64,000 bases of DNA from JBBCJR01 sp037190805 (lineage in GTDB: Bacteria; Pseudomonadota; Alphaproteobacteria; Sphingomonadales; Sphingomonadaceae), in contig JBBCJR010000002.1 in NCBI GenBank assembly GCA_037190805.1, forward strand, positions 62,001-126,000. The letters run 5' to 3'. This document shows positions 53,724 through 62,710 of the stretch, piece after piece. Under the pieces are notes generated by a model. That model was not told where the DNA came from and ran no database searches. It was given only the letters and a program-made list of their open reading frames with translations. Position numbers and translations under genes: made by a program. How positions within the stretch are numbered: the first letter of the stretch is position 1; each line of letters begins with the position of its first letter.

Positions 53724-54455
53724 CTAGAGCGGCGCGCCCTCGACGGGTGGCCGTTCGCGGGCATCCGCCCCGATCGCTTTGTAGACGATGCCGCCCAGTA
53801 CGCCGCCGACGATCGGCGCGACCCAGAACAGCCACAGCTGGCTGATCGCCCAGCCGCCGACCACCAGGGCGGGACCGGTGCTGCGCGCGGGGTTCACCGA
53901 GGTGTTTGTGACCGGGATGCTGATGAGATGGATCAGGGTCAGCGTCAGGCCGATGGCGATCGGCGCGAAGCCGGCCGGCGCGCGGGTGTCGGTCGCGCCC
54001 ATGATCACCAGCAGGAAGAAGAAGGTCAGCACCACTTCGATCAGGAAGGCCGAAATAAGATTATACTGGCCCGGCGAATGGTCGCCATAGCCGTTGGCCG
54101 CAAGTCCGCTCTCCGCCAGCGACCAGTCCGCCTTGCCGCTGGCGATCAGATAAAGGAGCAGCGCTGCCGCGATACCGCCGACCAGCTGCGCCGCGACATA
54201 GCCGGGGATGTCCCGCGCCGAGAAGCGACCGCCGGCCCACAGGCCGATCGTGACGGCAGGATTGAGGTGGCAGCCCGAAATATGGCCGATCGTATAGGCC
54301 ATGGTAAGGACCGTGAGGCCGAAGGCCAGCGACACACCAAGCAGGCCGATGCCGACATCGGGAAAGGCGGCGGCTAGCACCGCGCTGCCGCAACCACCCA
54401 GAACGAGCCAGAATGTGCCGAGGGTCTCAGCTGCAAGCCGTTGAGACAGGTTCAT
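53724..54455 (-). CDS. aqpZ: Aquaporin Z-type water channel
   Basis: A 243-residue six-helix channel with both NPA boxes, HLNPAVTIGLW and NTSVNPARSTGPAL. The selectivity-filter arginine follows the second NPA, and GCH before the first box fits water-selective AqpZ rather than a glycerol facilitator. ATG at 54455 has GGGGGAGACGACG upstream; the longer frame is not aquaporin-like. Inner membrane. Confidence 0.95.
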   Translation of the reverse strand: MNLSQRLAAETLGTFWLVLGGCGSAVLAAAFPDVGIGLLGVSLAFGLTVLTMAYTIGHISGCHLNPAVTIGLWAGGRFSARDIPGYVAAQLVGGIAAALLLYLIASGKADWSLAESGLAANGYGDHSPGQYNLISAFLIEVVLTFFFLLVIMGATDTRAPAGFAPIAIGLTLTLIHLISIPVTNTSVNPARSTGPALVVGGWAISQLWLFWVAPIVGGVLGGIVYKAIGADARERPPVEGAPL

Positions 54456-54561
54456 CGTCGTCTCCCCCAGTTTCGCGCGCCAAGGCGGGCATCGCGTGGG
54501 CCGCGCACGATCGAAGACTGACCTATCATTGTGATGCCGTAAAGACCTGACGGCCCTTTTC

Positions 54562-55527
54562 TCAATTCGTTCGCGGCGCCGCCGCGCGGCGCAGCCGGTC
54601 GTTGATCGCCCATCCGATGCCCGCGTCGGGAATCGGCGCGACCGCGATGGCGGAGCCCGGCGCGGTGTCGGCAGCGTACAGGGCCTCGAACAACTGGGCC
54701 GCCGCCTCCACAGGATCGCCGGCAGCGCTGAGATTGTCATCGCCGCCAATGGCTCCGAAGCCGATCAACCATTCGCCGGCGGAGGCCGATACGGCGTTCA
54801 GGCGGAGCGGCTTCGTCGGCGCATAGTGGCTGGACAACTGACCCGGCGCCACGATCAGATCGGCATGGGCGGCGGTAAGCGGCAGTCCGGTGACTTCGGT
54901 CAGCATTCGGGCATCAATCGGCCCTGGCCGCAACAGCCGCAGCTGGTTATCCTCGACAGCGACGATGGTCGATTCCAGCCCATGCGCGGTCTGGCCACCG
55001 TCGAGAACGAGCGGAATGCGGCCGTTCAGGCTCGCCAGCACGTGATCCGCCCGAGTCGGGCTGATGCGGCCGCGTGCATTGGCGGACGGCGCCGCGAGCG
55101 GTCGTCCGGCGGCCGCGATCAGCGTCCGCATGACCGGATGCGCCGCCGCGCGGATAGCGATGGTCGACAGGCCGGCCGTCGCGATGGCGGCGATCGCGGC
55201 GCCTTCGCGGCGCGGCAGGACCATGGTCAGCGGTCCCGGCCAGAAGCGGGCGGCGAGGCGGCGGGCCGGCTCGTTGACCGCCGCCACCTTCTCAGCCGCC
55301 TCGAGATCGAGGACATGAACGATCAGCGGATTGAAGCTGGGTCGCCCCTTGGCGGCATAGATGCGTGCCACCGCCTCACCCGATGTCGCGTCGGCGGCGA
55401 GGCCATAGACGGTTTCGGTGGGCACCGCGACCGGCTGCCCATCCAGAATCAGCCGGGCGGCCGCCGCGATCCCTGTCGCGTCGGGCGCGGCGACACGGGT
55501 CGCGAAGCTCTGATTGTGCGGGCTCAC
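54562..55527 (-). CDS. tsaC: L-threonylcarbamoyladenylate synthase, Sua5 type
   Basis: A 321-residue enzyme that makes threonylcarbamoyl-AMP for the tRNA t6A modification. The YrdC domain is shown by PTETVYGLAADATSGEAVARIYAAKGRPSFNPLIVHV (K-x-R...S-x-N motif), FWPGPLTMVL and PLAAPSANARGRISPT. About 120 C-terminal residues after SSHYAPTKPL form the Sua5 domain, so it is the longer of the two family forms. Divergent from the acyl-CoA dehydrogenase gene. Confidence 0.93.
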   Translation of the reverse strand: MSPHNQSFATRVAAPDATGIAAAARLILDGQPVAVPTETVYGLAADATSGEAVARIYAAKGRPSFNPLIVHVLDLEAAEKVAAVNEPARRLAARFWPGPLTMVLPRREGAAIAAIATAGLSTIAIRAAAHPVMRTLIAAAGRPLAAPSANARGRISPTRADHVLASLNGRIPLVLDGGQTAHGLESTIVAVEDNQLRLLRPGPIDARMLTEVTGLPLTAAHADLIVAPGQLSSHYAPTKPLRLNAVSASAGEWLIGFGAIGGDDNLSAAGDPVEAAAQLFEALYAADTAPGSAIAVAPIPDAGIGWAINDRLRRAAAPRTN

Positions 55528-55569
55528 GGGGCGGCGCTATAGCCGGGGGACAGGTCTGGAACAACGAGG

Positions 55570-57294
55570 ATGGCTTCGATGAGCTTCGTCCCGCCCGTCG
55601 CCGAGCAGCGCTTTCTGCTCGATCACGTCGTCGGTATCGCCGAACTGGCCGGTAACGACGCCTTCGCGGATGCGACGCCGGATGTCGTTGATGCGATATT
55701 GGACGGCGCGGGCACCCTGGCGGCCGATCTCTTCGCGCCGCTCAACCGGGTTGGCGATACGGTCGGCGCCCGGTGGACCCCCGACGGCGTGGTCATGCCC
55801 GACGGCTTTCGGGATGCTTACCGGGCCTATGTCGACGGCGGCTGGAGCAGTATCGCGGGCCCCGTCTCGCATGGCGGGCAGGGGCTGCCCTTCGCGCTGG
55901 CGACGGCGGTGATGGAGGATCTGGGGAGCGCCAACCTTGCCTTCTCGCTGATCATGATGCTGACCCCGGGCGCCGTCGACGCGCTGGTTCATCATGGCAG
56001 CGACGCGCAGCGGGACGAATGGCTGCCAAAGCTGATCAGCGGCGCGTGGAACGGGACCATGAACCTCACCGAACCGCAGGCCGGATCGGATGTCGGCGCT
56101 CTCGTCACCCGCGCCGAATCGCTGGGCGACGGGCGTTACCGAATTCAAGGGCAGAAGATCTTCATCACGTTCGGCGACCATGATCTGACCGACAACATCG
56201 TCCATCTCGTGCTGGCCCGCACCCCCGGCACCCCGGCCGGAACGAGGGGTATCTCCCTGTTCCTCGTTCCCAAGCGGCGGGCCGATGGCAGCCTCAACGA
56301 CGTTCGCTGCGTATCGATCGAACACAAGCTGGGCATCCACGGCTCGCCGACCTGCGTCATGGCCTATGGCGATCAGGGCGCGTGCATCGGCGAGCTGATC
56401 GGCGCGGAAGGCGGCGGCATGAAGGCGATGTTCACGATGATGAACAATGCGCGTCTAAACGTGGGCCTGCAGGGCGTGTCGATCGCCGAGCGGGCGACGC
56501 AGCAGGCGGTTGCCTACGCGCGTGATCGGGTCCAGTCGGCACGGGCCGGATCGGATGACCGAAAGCCGGTGGCGATCATCCGGCATCCCGATGTGCGCCG
56601 GATGCTGCTGAGGATGACTGCGCTGACGATGGCGGCGCGGGCGCTGGTCTACTATGCGGCCGGGCAGGTCGATCGCGCGCATCTTGGCGATGCCGCCGCA
56701 GGCGCCCGGGTCGACCTTCTGACGCCCCTCGCCAAGGCATGGGCGACTGATGTCGGCGTCGAGGTGGCCAGCCTGGGCGTCCAGGTTCATGGCGGCATGG
56801 GCTATATCGAGGAAACCGGCGCTGCCCAACATTGGCGCGATGCCCGGATCGCCCCGATCTATGAGGGCACCAACGGCATCCAGGCAGCCGATCTGGTCGG
56901 CCGTAAACTGCCGCTGGCAGGCGGCACGGTGCTTTCGACGCTGCTGGATGACATCCGCGCCGATGCCGCCGGCGAACCGGCGCTCCTCGCGCTGGTCGAC
57001 GCGGTCGAGGATGCGGCGGCCTGGATGGCGGGGGCGGGCGTCGACGACCGGTTGGCGGGCAGCGTGCCGCTGCTCACCATGGCGGCTGTGGCGGTTGCGG
57101 GCTGGCAGATGGCACGGCAGGCGCGGATCGCGGCAACGACGTCCGGAGCCTCCGACTTCCTGGCCCTGAAGCAGGCGGCGGCGCGCTATTTCCTGGACGC
57201 GGTGGTGCCGGAGGCGGCGGGCTTGGCCGCCGCGGCGACAATGGGTGCCAGCGCGCTCTATTCAGTCAGCGACGAGGCCCTGTCGCTCCGCTGA
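55570..57294 (+). CDS. Acyl-CoA dehydrogenase, DmdC-like long form
   Basis: A 574-residue flavoprotein, longer than standard acyl-CoA dehydrogenases (about 380). Features: NLTEPQAGSDVGALVTRAE, KIFITFGDHDLTDNIVHLVLAR, GVSIAERATQQAVAYARDRVQ, VQVHGGMGYIEETGAAQHWRDARIAPIYEGTNGIQAADLVGRKL (catalytic-Glu region), and an extra C-terminal helical domain. The architecture matches the methylmercaptopropionyl-CoA dehydrogenase-like group; the substrate is unknown. ATG at 55570 or 55579. No other beta-oxidation gene is adjacent. Confidence 0.88.
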   Translation: MASMSFVPPVAEQRFLLDHVVGIAELAGNDAFADATPDVVDAILDGAGTLAADLFAPLNRVGDTVGARWTPDGVVMPDGFRDAYRAYVDGGWSSIAGPVSHGGQGLPFALATAVMEDLGSANLAFSLIMMLTPGAVDALVHHGSDAQRDEWLPKLISGAWNGTMNLTEPQAGSDVGALVTRAESLGDGRYRIQGQKIFITFGDHDLTDNIVHLVLARTPGTPAGTRGISLFLVPKRRADGSLNDVRCVSIEHKLGIHGSPTCVMAYGDQGACIGELIGAEGGGMKAMFTMMNNARLNVGLQGVSIAERATQQAVAYARDRVQSARAGSDDRKPVAIIRHPDVRRMLLRMTALTMAARALVYYAAGQVDRAHLGDAAAGARVDLLTPLAKAWATDVGVEVASLGVQVHGGMGYIEETGAAQHWRDARIAPIYEGTNGIQAADLVGRKLPLAGGTVLSTLLDDIRADAAGEPALLALVDAVEDAAAWMAGAGVDDRLAGSVPLLTMAAVAVAGWQMARQARIAATTSGASDFLALKQAAARYFLDAVVPEAAGLAAAATMGASALYSVSDEALSLR

Positions 57295-57302
57295 ACGGGC
57301 GC

Positions 57303-57884
57303 TCAGGGTCGCCAGTGCGAGACGACGGCATCATAGTCGGGCCGGGGACGTTCCTCCAGCGGCCGGCTGGGCGAACCCATGAAGATGAAGCCCGCGATGC
57401 GCTGGCCGTCGGCGCCGAAGGCCGCGTGCCCGGCGGCGGAATAGGTCGGCCCACCGGTCAGCCAGCTGGCGACGAAGCCGGCGGCGTGGGCGGCCAGGAT
57501 CAGGTTCATGCACGCCGCGCCTGCGGACAGCTCCTGCTCCCAGATCGGGATGTGGCTAGCATGGGCGGGTGCGGATAGCGCCACGACCAAGGTGGGTGCC
57601 TGGCGCGCGAACTGATCGAATGCCTCGATCTCCAGCCGGCCGGCGGTCGGCTTTTCCTCCAGATAGGCGTCGATCAGCAGGCGCGCGAAGACGTCGCGCT
57701 GCTCGGCAGTGACGATGACGAAACGCCAGGGCGCCAGCTTGCCATGATCCGGCACGCGAATGGCGGTCGCCAGGATGGCGCGCAACTGGGCTTCGCCCGG
57801 ACCCGGCGCGACCATATCGCGCGGTTTGCCCGATCGGCGGGTGGCGAGCAGGGTGGCGGGCGTGGACAGGTCGTTGAAGGTCAT
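57303..57884 (-). CDS. Nitroreductase family protein (YdjA-like)
   Basis: A 193-residue FMN-dependent oxidoreductase. TRRSGKPRDMVAPGPGE and VPDHGKLAPWRFVIVTAEQR mark the N-terminal FMN site; GAACMNLILAAHAAGFVASWLTG, FGADGQRIAGFIFMG and the ending DYDAVVSHW are typical of the YdjA/Frm2 branch. Natural substrate unknown. ATG at 57884 is family-consistent. Convergent with the acyl-CoA dehydrogenase, 8 nt apart. Confidence 0.9.
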   Translation of the reverse strand: MTFNDLSTPATLLATRRSGKPRDMVAPGPGEAQLRAILATAIRVPDHGKLAPWRFVIVTAEQRDVFARLLIDAYLEEKPTAGRLEIEAFDQFARQAPTLVVALSAPAHASHIPIWEQELSAGAACMNLILAAHAAGFVASWLTGGPTYSAAGHAAFGADGQRIAGFIFMGSPSRPLEERPRPDYDAVVSHWRP

Positions 57885-58051
57885 GGTCGCTCGCCTAGCA
57901 TCGCGAATCGTTCGCAACAATGGCCTTTCAGCGCGCCTGTATCCTGATCGGGCCGCCTATGTTCGCCCTCGTTCGAAGAACGGGGTTTGACGTTGACGCA
58001 ATGGATGGCAGCCGCCATCCATTTGGCGGGTCCGAACTCATTTGGGGGCAA

Positions 58052-58528
58052 ATGGCGATGGGAGTCAGGGGTGCGGTTCTGGCCAGCCTGCTGCTGTCTT
58101 TTGCCGTGCAGCCGGCGGTTGCGGGCGTCTATTCGGATGATTTGTCCAAATGCCTCGTGGCGCAGACCTCGGATGCGGACAGGGCGACCTTCATGCGGTG
58201 GTTCTTTGGCGCGATGTCGGTGAGCCCGACGGTCAAGGACCTGGCTGCAATCAATGAAAACGAAAACCGGAAATCGATCGCAGCCACTGCTGATCTGTTC
58301 GAGGTGCTCCTGACCGAGCGGTGCCGGAAGGAATCGATCGCAGCGATCAAATATGAAGGCGCGAGCGCGATTGAAGCCAGTTTCAACATGCTGGGACAAA
58401 TCGCCTCGCTGGGCCTCATGTCGAACCCCGCGGTTCAGGCTGAATTGAAGAAGCTGGGTGATGAATTCGACAATGAAAAGCTCATGGAGATGATCGCGGA
58501 ATCCGGTCGCCCGGCGCAGGTTCCGTGA
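58052..58528 (+). CDS. Small secreted protein of unknown function
   Basis: A 158-residue protein with a clear signal peptide (GVRGAVLASLLLSFAVQPAVAG, cleavage near AVA). The mature part is helical: YSDDLSKCLVAQTSDADRATFMRWFFGAMSVSP, two cysteines (SKCL, ERCRKE), and a closing LKKLGDEFDNEKLMEMI. I do not recognise a characterised family. ATG 58052 or 58058; the longer frame upstream has no ribosome site. The POT transporter follows after 40 nt. Confidence 0.72.
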   Translation: MAMGVRGAVLASLLLSFAVQPAVAGVYSDDLSKCLVAQTSDADRATFMRWFFGAMSVSPTVKDLAAINENENRKSIAATADLFEVLLTERCRKESIAAIKYEGASAIEASFNMLGQIASLGLMSNPAVQAELKKLGDEFDNEKLMEMIAESGRPAQVP

Positions 58529-58568
58529 AGAATGATTATGTGGGTCGTTGATCACGAGGAGCAGTTTG

Positions 58569-60134
58569 ATGGGTTCTGACGCAGAAAGCCGAACCTTCCT
58601 CGGTCACCCGCGCGGCCTTGTCATCCTGTTCTTCGCCGAAATGTGGGAGCGCTTTTCCTTTTACGGGATGCGGGCGCTGCTGATCTTCTATCTGACCAAG
58701 CATTGGCTGTTCAGCGATGCCCAGGCGCAGGTCATCTACGGCGCCTATGGGGCGCTCGTCTACATCATGCCGGTGCTTGGCGGCTATCTGGCCGACCGCT
58801 ATCTCGGACAGCGCAAGGCGGTGCAGTTCGGCGCGGTGCTGCTGGCGATCGGCCATCTGCTGATGGCAGTGGAAGGCGACGGCGGCCAGTATGATCCGGC
58901 GATCAATGTGTTCTGGCTGGCGCTGGCGTTCATCATCGTCGGCTCGGGCTTTCTGAAGGCCAACATCTCGGTGATCGTGGGGCAGCTCTATGCCCGTACC
59001 GATGTGCGCCGCGATGCGGCCTATACGATCTTCTACGTCAGCATCAATCTGGGCGCGATGCTGGGAACGCTCGCGGTCGGCTATCTGGGCGAGACCTATG
59101 GCTGGCAATATGGCTTCGGCGTTGCCGGCGCGGGCATGATCCTCGGCCTGCTGGTGTTCACCGCTTTCCGCTCCTGGCTCGACGGTCGCGGAGAATCGCG
59201 CGATCCGGCGTGGCTGGCTGTCCGGGTCGCGGGGATCAAGCGCGAATGGCTGCTCTACCTCATCGGTATTGCCGCGATCGGGGCTATGTGGGTGATGCTG
59301 CGCTATCAGGAACTGGTCGGCGGATTGATGTTGGTGTCGGGCGCGGGCCTGCTCCTCTGGCTGGTCAGCCAGGCGCTGCGGATGGAACGCGACGTCCGGG
59401 ACCGGATCTTCGCGGTCATCTTCCTGCTGTTGCTCCAGCCGCTGTTTTGGGGCTTGTTCGAGCAGGCGGGCGGGTCGCTCAACCTGTTTACCGATCGCCA
59501 CGTCGATCGGGCCGGGGTGCCGGCATCGTTGTTCCAGTCGATCAATCCGATCTTCATCATCACCCTGGGGCCGCTGTTCGCGATCATGTGGCCGCTTCTC
59601 GGCCGTCGCGGGCTGGAGCCGCCGACGCCTGCGAAGTTCGGCATCGCGCTGATGCTGGTCGGCCTTGGCTTCCTGGTCCTGGTGTGGGGGGCAGGCGCGG
59701 CCGGGATCGGCAATGCGACTCCGGTGATCTTCATTTTCCTGATCTATCTGCTCCACACCTCGGGCGAGCTGTGCCTGTCGCCGGTGGGGCTGTCGGCGAT
59801 GAACCGGCTGGCGCCAGCCCATATGGCCAGTCTGGTGATGGGGGCGTGGTTTTTCGCCACCGCAGGGGGCAATTTCGTCGCCGGCAAGATCGGCGAGGCG
59901 GCGGGCGGCGCCGAGGGGGCGGCGACCAAGGAAATGTTCCTGTCCGTCTATCAGCAGATCGGCTGGGTGTCGGTGGGGATCGGCGTCGTCGTGCTGTTGC
60001 TGTCTCCGTTCGTGACGCGTTTGATGCATCTCGATACGCTGACCGACGACCCCGACCTGCCTGGGCGGTCGGAAATCGGTGAGCCGCAGGCTGCCGGGGT
60101 CGACGTACGGCGTGACGACGCGCGGCGGGGATGA
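58569..60134 (+). CDS. POT/PTR family proton-dependent peptide transporter
   Basis: A 521-residue MFS protein with about 14 hydrophobic segments, the length of bacterial POT transporters. The proton-coupling E-x-x-E-R-F motif is FFAEMWERFSFYGMRALL; GGYLADRYLGQRKAV, FYVSINLGAMLGT and GELCLSPVGLSAMNRLAPAHMASLVMGAWF are further family marks. Imports di- and tripeptides. ATG at 58569 has GAGGAG seven nt upstream. A long antisense ORF across it is a shadow. Confidence 0.93.
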   Translation: MGSDAESRTFLGHPRGLVILFFAEMWERFSFYGMRALLIFYLTKHWLFSDAQAQVIYGAYGALVYIMPVLGGYLADRYLGQRKAVQFGAVLLAIGHLLMAVEGDGGQYDPAINVFWLALAFIIVGSGFLKANISVIVGQLYARTDVRRDAAYTIFYVSINLGAMLGTLAVGYLGETYGWQYGFGVAGAGMILGLLVFTAFRSWLDGRGESRDPAWLAVRVAGIKREWLLYLIGIAAIGAMWVMLRYQELVGGLMLVSGAGLLLWLVSQALRMERDVRDRIFAVIFLLLLQPLFWGLFEQAGGSLNLFTDRHVDRAGVPASLFQSINPIFIITLGPLFAIMWPLLGRRGLEPPTPAKFGIALMLVGLGFLVLVWGAGAAGIGNATPVIFIFLIYLLHTSGELCLSPVGLSAMNRLAPAHMASLVMGAWFFATAGGNFVAGKIGEAAGGAEGAATKEMFLSVYQQIGWVSVGIGVVVLLLSPFVTRLMHLDTLTDDPDLPGRSEIGEPQAAGVDVRRDDARRG

Positions 60135-60194
60135 CGAAGCCCGCCGACAGGCGTAAGGAGCGCGCATAACGACAGAAATGCGGCGCGGGGTGGA

Positions 60195-61532
60195 ATGACG
60201 CGGAATTACTTCGGCACGGACGGCATTCGCGGGCGCACCAATCAGGCCCCGATGACTCCTGAAATCGCGATGCGGGTCGGCCAGGCGGCAGGCACCCGTT
60301 TCCTGCGCGGCGACCACCGGCATCGGGTGGTGATCGGCAAGGATACGCGCCTGTCGGGCTACATGATGGAATCGGCCATGGTTGCCGGCTTCACCAGCGT
60401 TGGCATGGACGTGGTCATGGTCGGACCGATGCCGACGCCCGCCGTCGCCATGTTGACCCGGTCCATGCGCGCCGATCTGGGCGTCATGATCTCGGCCAGC
60501 CACAATCCCTATCAGGATAACGGCATCAAGCTGTTCGGTCCCGACGGCTATAAGCTGAGCGATGCCGACGAGGCCGAGATCGAGGCGCTGATCGACAGCG
60601 GCGCGCCACTTGCCCGGTCCGAGGAGATCGGCCGCGCCCGGAAGATCGAGGATGCGCGTGGCCGCTACATTCACTTCGCCAAATCGACCTTTCCCGACCA
60701 TCTGAGGCTCGACGGCATCAAGGTGGTCGTCGATTGCGCGCATGGCGCCGCCTATAATGTCGCGCCCTCGGCGCTGTGGGAGCTGGGGGCGGACGTGGTG
60801 TCGCTGGGCATCGCGCCCAATGGCACGAACATCAACGACGGCGTCGGTTCAATGCATCCCGAGGCGCTGGCCGCCAAGGTCGTCGAGACGGGCGCCGCCA
60901 TCGGTATCGCGCTGGACGGCGATGCCGACCGGCTGATCGTCGTCGACGAAAAAGGCAGGGTCATCGACGGCGATCAGCTGATGGCCTGCCTCGCCCAGGG
61001 CTGGCATCGCGCGGGACGGCTGAAGGGCGACGGAATCGTCGCCACGGTGATGTCGAATCTGGGGTTGGAGCGCTTCGTTGCCGGCATGGGGCTCAGCCTG
61101 AAGCGGGCGAAAGTTGGCGACCGCTACGTGCTGGAGGACATGCGGGCTGGTGGCTTCAACATCGGCGGCGAGCAGTCCGGTCACATCATCCTGACCGATT
61201 ATGGCACGACGGGCGACGGGTTGGTCGCGGCCTTGCAAGTCCTGGCGACATTGGTCGAAGACGGTCGTCCGGCCAGCGAGATGCTCAACCTGTTCCAGCC
61301 ATTGCCGCAACTGTTGAAGAATGTGCGCTTCGCGGGCGGACAACCACTGGACGATGCCGACGTACAGAGCGCGATCGCCAACGCCGAGGCGCGCCTGGCC
61401 GCTACCGGCCGGCTGGTCATCCGAAAGTCCGGGACGGAACCGCTGATCCGGGTGATGGCCGAGGGCGAGGATGCGGCGCTGGTCTCCGAACTGGTCGACA
61501 GCATCTGCGATGCCGTGACAGCCGCGGCCTGA
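60195..61532 (+). CDS. glmM: Phosphoglucosamine mutase
   Basis: A 445-residue alpha-D-phosphohexomutase that interconverts glucosamine-6-P and glucosamine-1-P for UDP-GlcNAc synthesis. Start MTRNYFGTDGIRGRTN, active-site serine loop GVMISASHNPYQDNGIKLFG, metal loop ALDGDADRLIVVD, sugar loop GGEQSGHIILTDY and phosphate loop RKSGTEPLIRVMAEG are all clear. The VanZ-like gene begins 1 nt after the stop. Confidence 0.96.
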   Translation: MTRNYFGTDGIRGRTNQAPMTPEIAMRVGQAAGTRFLRGDHRHRVVIGKDTRLSGYMMESAMVAGFTSVGMDVVMVGPMPTPAVAMLTRSMRADLGVMISASHNPYQDNGIKLFGPDGYKLSDADEAEIEALIDSGAPLARSEEIGRARKIEDARGRYIHFAKSTFPDHLRLDGIKVVVDCAHGAAYNVAPSALWELGADVVSLGIAPNGTNINDGVGSMHPEALAAKVVETGAAIGIALDGDADRLIVVDEKGRVIDGDQLMACLAQGWHRAGRLKGDGIVATVMSNLGLERFVAGMGLSLKRAKVGDRYVLEDMRAGGFNIGGEQSGHIILTDYGTTGDGLVAALQVLATLVEDGRPASEMLNLFQPLPQLLKNVRFAGGQPLDDADVQSAIANAEARLAATGRLVIRKSGTEPLIRVMAEGEDAALVSELVDSICDAVTAAA

Positions 61533-61533
61533 A

Positions 61534-61884
61534 ATGCCTGTTCTGACCCGTGCGGCGCGACTTGCCCTGTGGGTGGCGCTGCCGGTGACGCTTTATTTCG
61601 CGCTGGCGCCTCAGCCGCCTGAGGTCGGCGTGAAGTCCGACAAGGCATTGCATGTCATTGCGTTCGTGGTGCTGACCGTGCTTGCCCGCGTCGCCTATCC
61701 AGCCGTCCGCTGGCCGTGGCTGCTGGTGGCGCTGGCCGTGTTCGGCGCGCTGATCGAGCTGCTTCAGGGGACGATGGGCTGGGGGCGGCAGGCCGATATC
61801 AGGGACTGGGTAGCCGATGTCGCCGCTGTTGCCGTGGTGCTGATCCTGTTCGAAGGCGCACAGCGGTGGCGGGCGATGCGATGA
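61534..61884 (+). CDS. VanZ-like family membrane protein
   Basis: A 116-residue protein with three to four hydrophobic segments and the VanZ-like marks SDKALHVIAFVVLTVLARV, ALIELLQGTMGWGRQADIRDWVADVAAVAVVLIL. VanZ-like proteins are small membrane proteins of unclear function, not necessarily linked to glycopeptide resistance. Its stop overlaps the thiD ATG (ATGA), so glmM, this gene and thiD form an operon. Confidence 0.85.
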   Translation: MPVLTRAARLALWVALPVTLYFALAPQPPEVGVKSDKALHVIAFVVLTVLARVAYPAVRWPWLLVALAVFGALIELLQGTMGWGRQADIRDWVADVAAVAVVLILFEGAQRWRAMR

Positions 61885-62696
61885 GCCGGCCGACGCGGGT
61901 GCTGATCGTCGCCGGGTCGGATTCCGGCGGTGGCGCAGGCATTCAGGCGGATATCAAGACCGTCACCATGCTTGGCGGTTTCGCCATGACGGCGGTGACG
62001 GCGATTACCGTTCAGAACACGCTGGGCGTTACCGGCGTCATGCCGGTTCCGCCGGCGATGGTGGCCGCCCAGATCGACGCCGTGAACAGTGACCTCGGTG
62101 TCGATGTGGTCAAGATCGGCATGATCGGCGCGGCGGACACGGTCGCGGCCGTTGCCGACAGCCTGGAGATGCTGGCTCCCGTGCCGGTGGTGTTCGACCC
62201 GGTCATGATCGCGACCAGTGGCGCCGTGCTGGCTGATGCGCAGACGGTGGCCGGGTTCGAACGACTGATGCGCCGCGCCACCGTCATCACGCCCAACCTG
62301 CCCGAACTGGGGGCATTGACGCGCATGCCGGTCGGCAACGGCGGAATGATCGAGGCCGCGGCGGCGATGCTTGCGACGCGCCATGGGTGCGCGGTGCTGG
62401 CCAAGGGTGGGCATGAGGATGCGGTCGATGTCACCGATCGGCTGGTCATGGCTGACGGTCGCGTGATGCGATGGACATCGCCCCGCATCGACAGTCGCCA
62501 TACCCACGGCACCGGTTGCACTCTAGCGAGCGGCATCGCGACCCGGCTCGGTGAGGGGCGGTCGCTGGTCGAGGCGATCTCCGATGGGCGTGATTTCGTG
62601 CAGGCGGCGATCCGCGCGGCGCCCGGCTATGGGGCCGGCCACGGGCCAATGGACCATGGGTTTCGCCTACGGAACGGATCGATCGACCCGCTTTGA
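61881..62696 (+). CDS. thiD: Hydroxymethylpyrimidine / phosphomethylpyrimidine kinase
   Basis: A 271-residue ribokinase-fold enzyme that phosphorylates HMP and HMP-P, the product line of ThiC. AGSDSGGGAGIQADIKTVTMLGGFAMTAVTA, VFDPVMIATSGAVLADAQ, TPNLPELGAL and the anion-hole motif HGTGCTLAS (catalytic-Asp region usually G-A/T-G-C/D) are present. No riboswitch precedes it, unlike thiC. Convergent with the SPOR lipoprotein gene, 14 nt apart. Confidence 0.94.
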   Translation: MSRPTRVLIVAGSDSGGGAGIQADIKTVTMLGGFAMTAVTAITVQNTLGVTGVMPVPPAMVAAQIDAVNSDLGVDVVKIGMIGAADTVAAVADSLEMLAPVPVVFDPVMIATSGAVLADAQTVAGFERLMRRATVITPNLPELGALTRMPVGNGGMIEAAAAMLATRHGCAVLAKGGHEDAVDVTDRLVMADGRVMRWTSPRIDSRHTHGTGCTLASGIATRLGEGRSLVEAISDGRDFVQAAIRAAPGYGAGHGPMDHGFRLRNGSIDPL

Positions 62697-62710
62697 ACGG
62701 GCGCGTGCTC

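Noticed and set aside
53718..53730. TCTAGAGC near the end of the aquaporin gene as another repeat copy
   Set aside because: Only eight bases match and they include the stop codon of aqpZ.
58536..60743. 735-codon minus-strand open frame over the POT transporter and glmM
   Set aside because: Composition is polar and basic with no recognisable domain; the plus-strand genes are certain.
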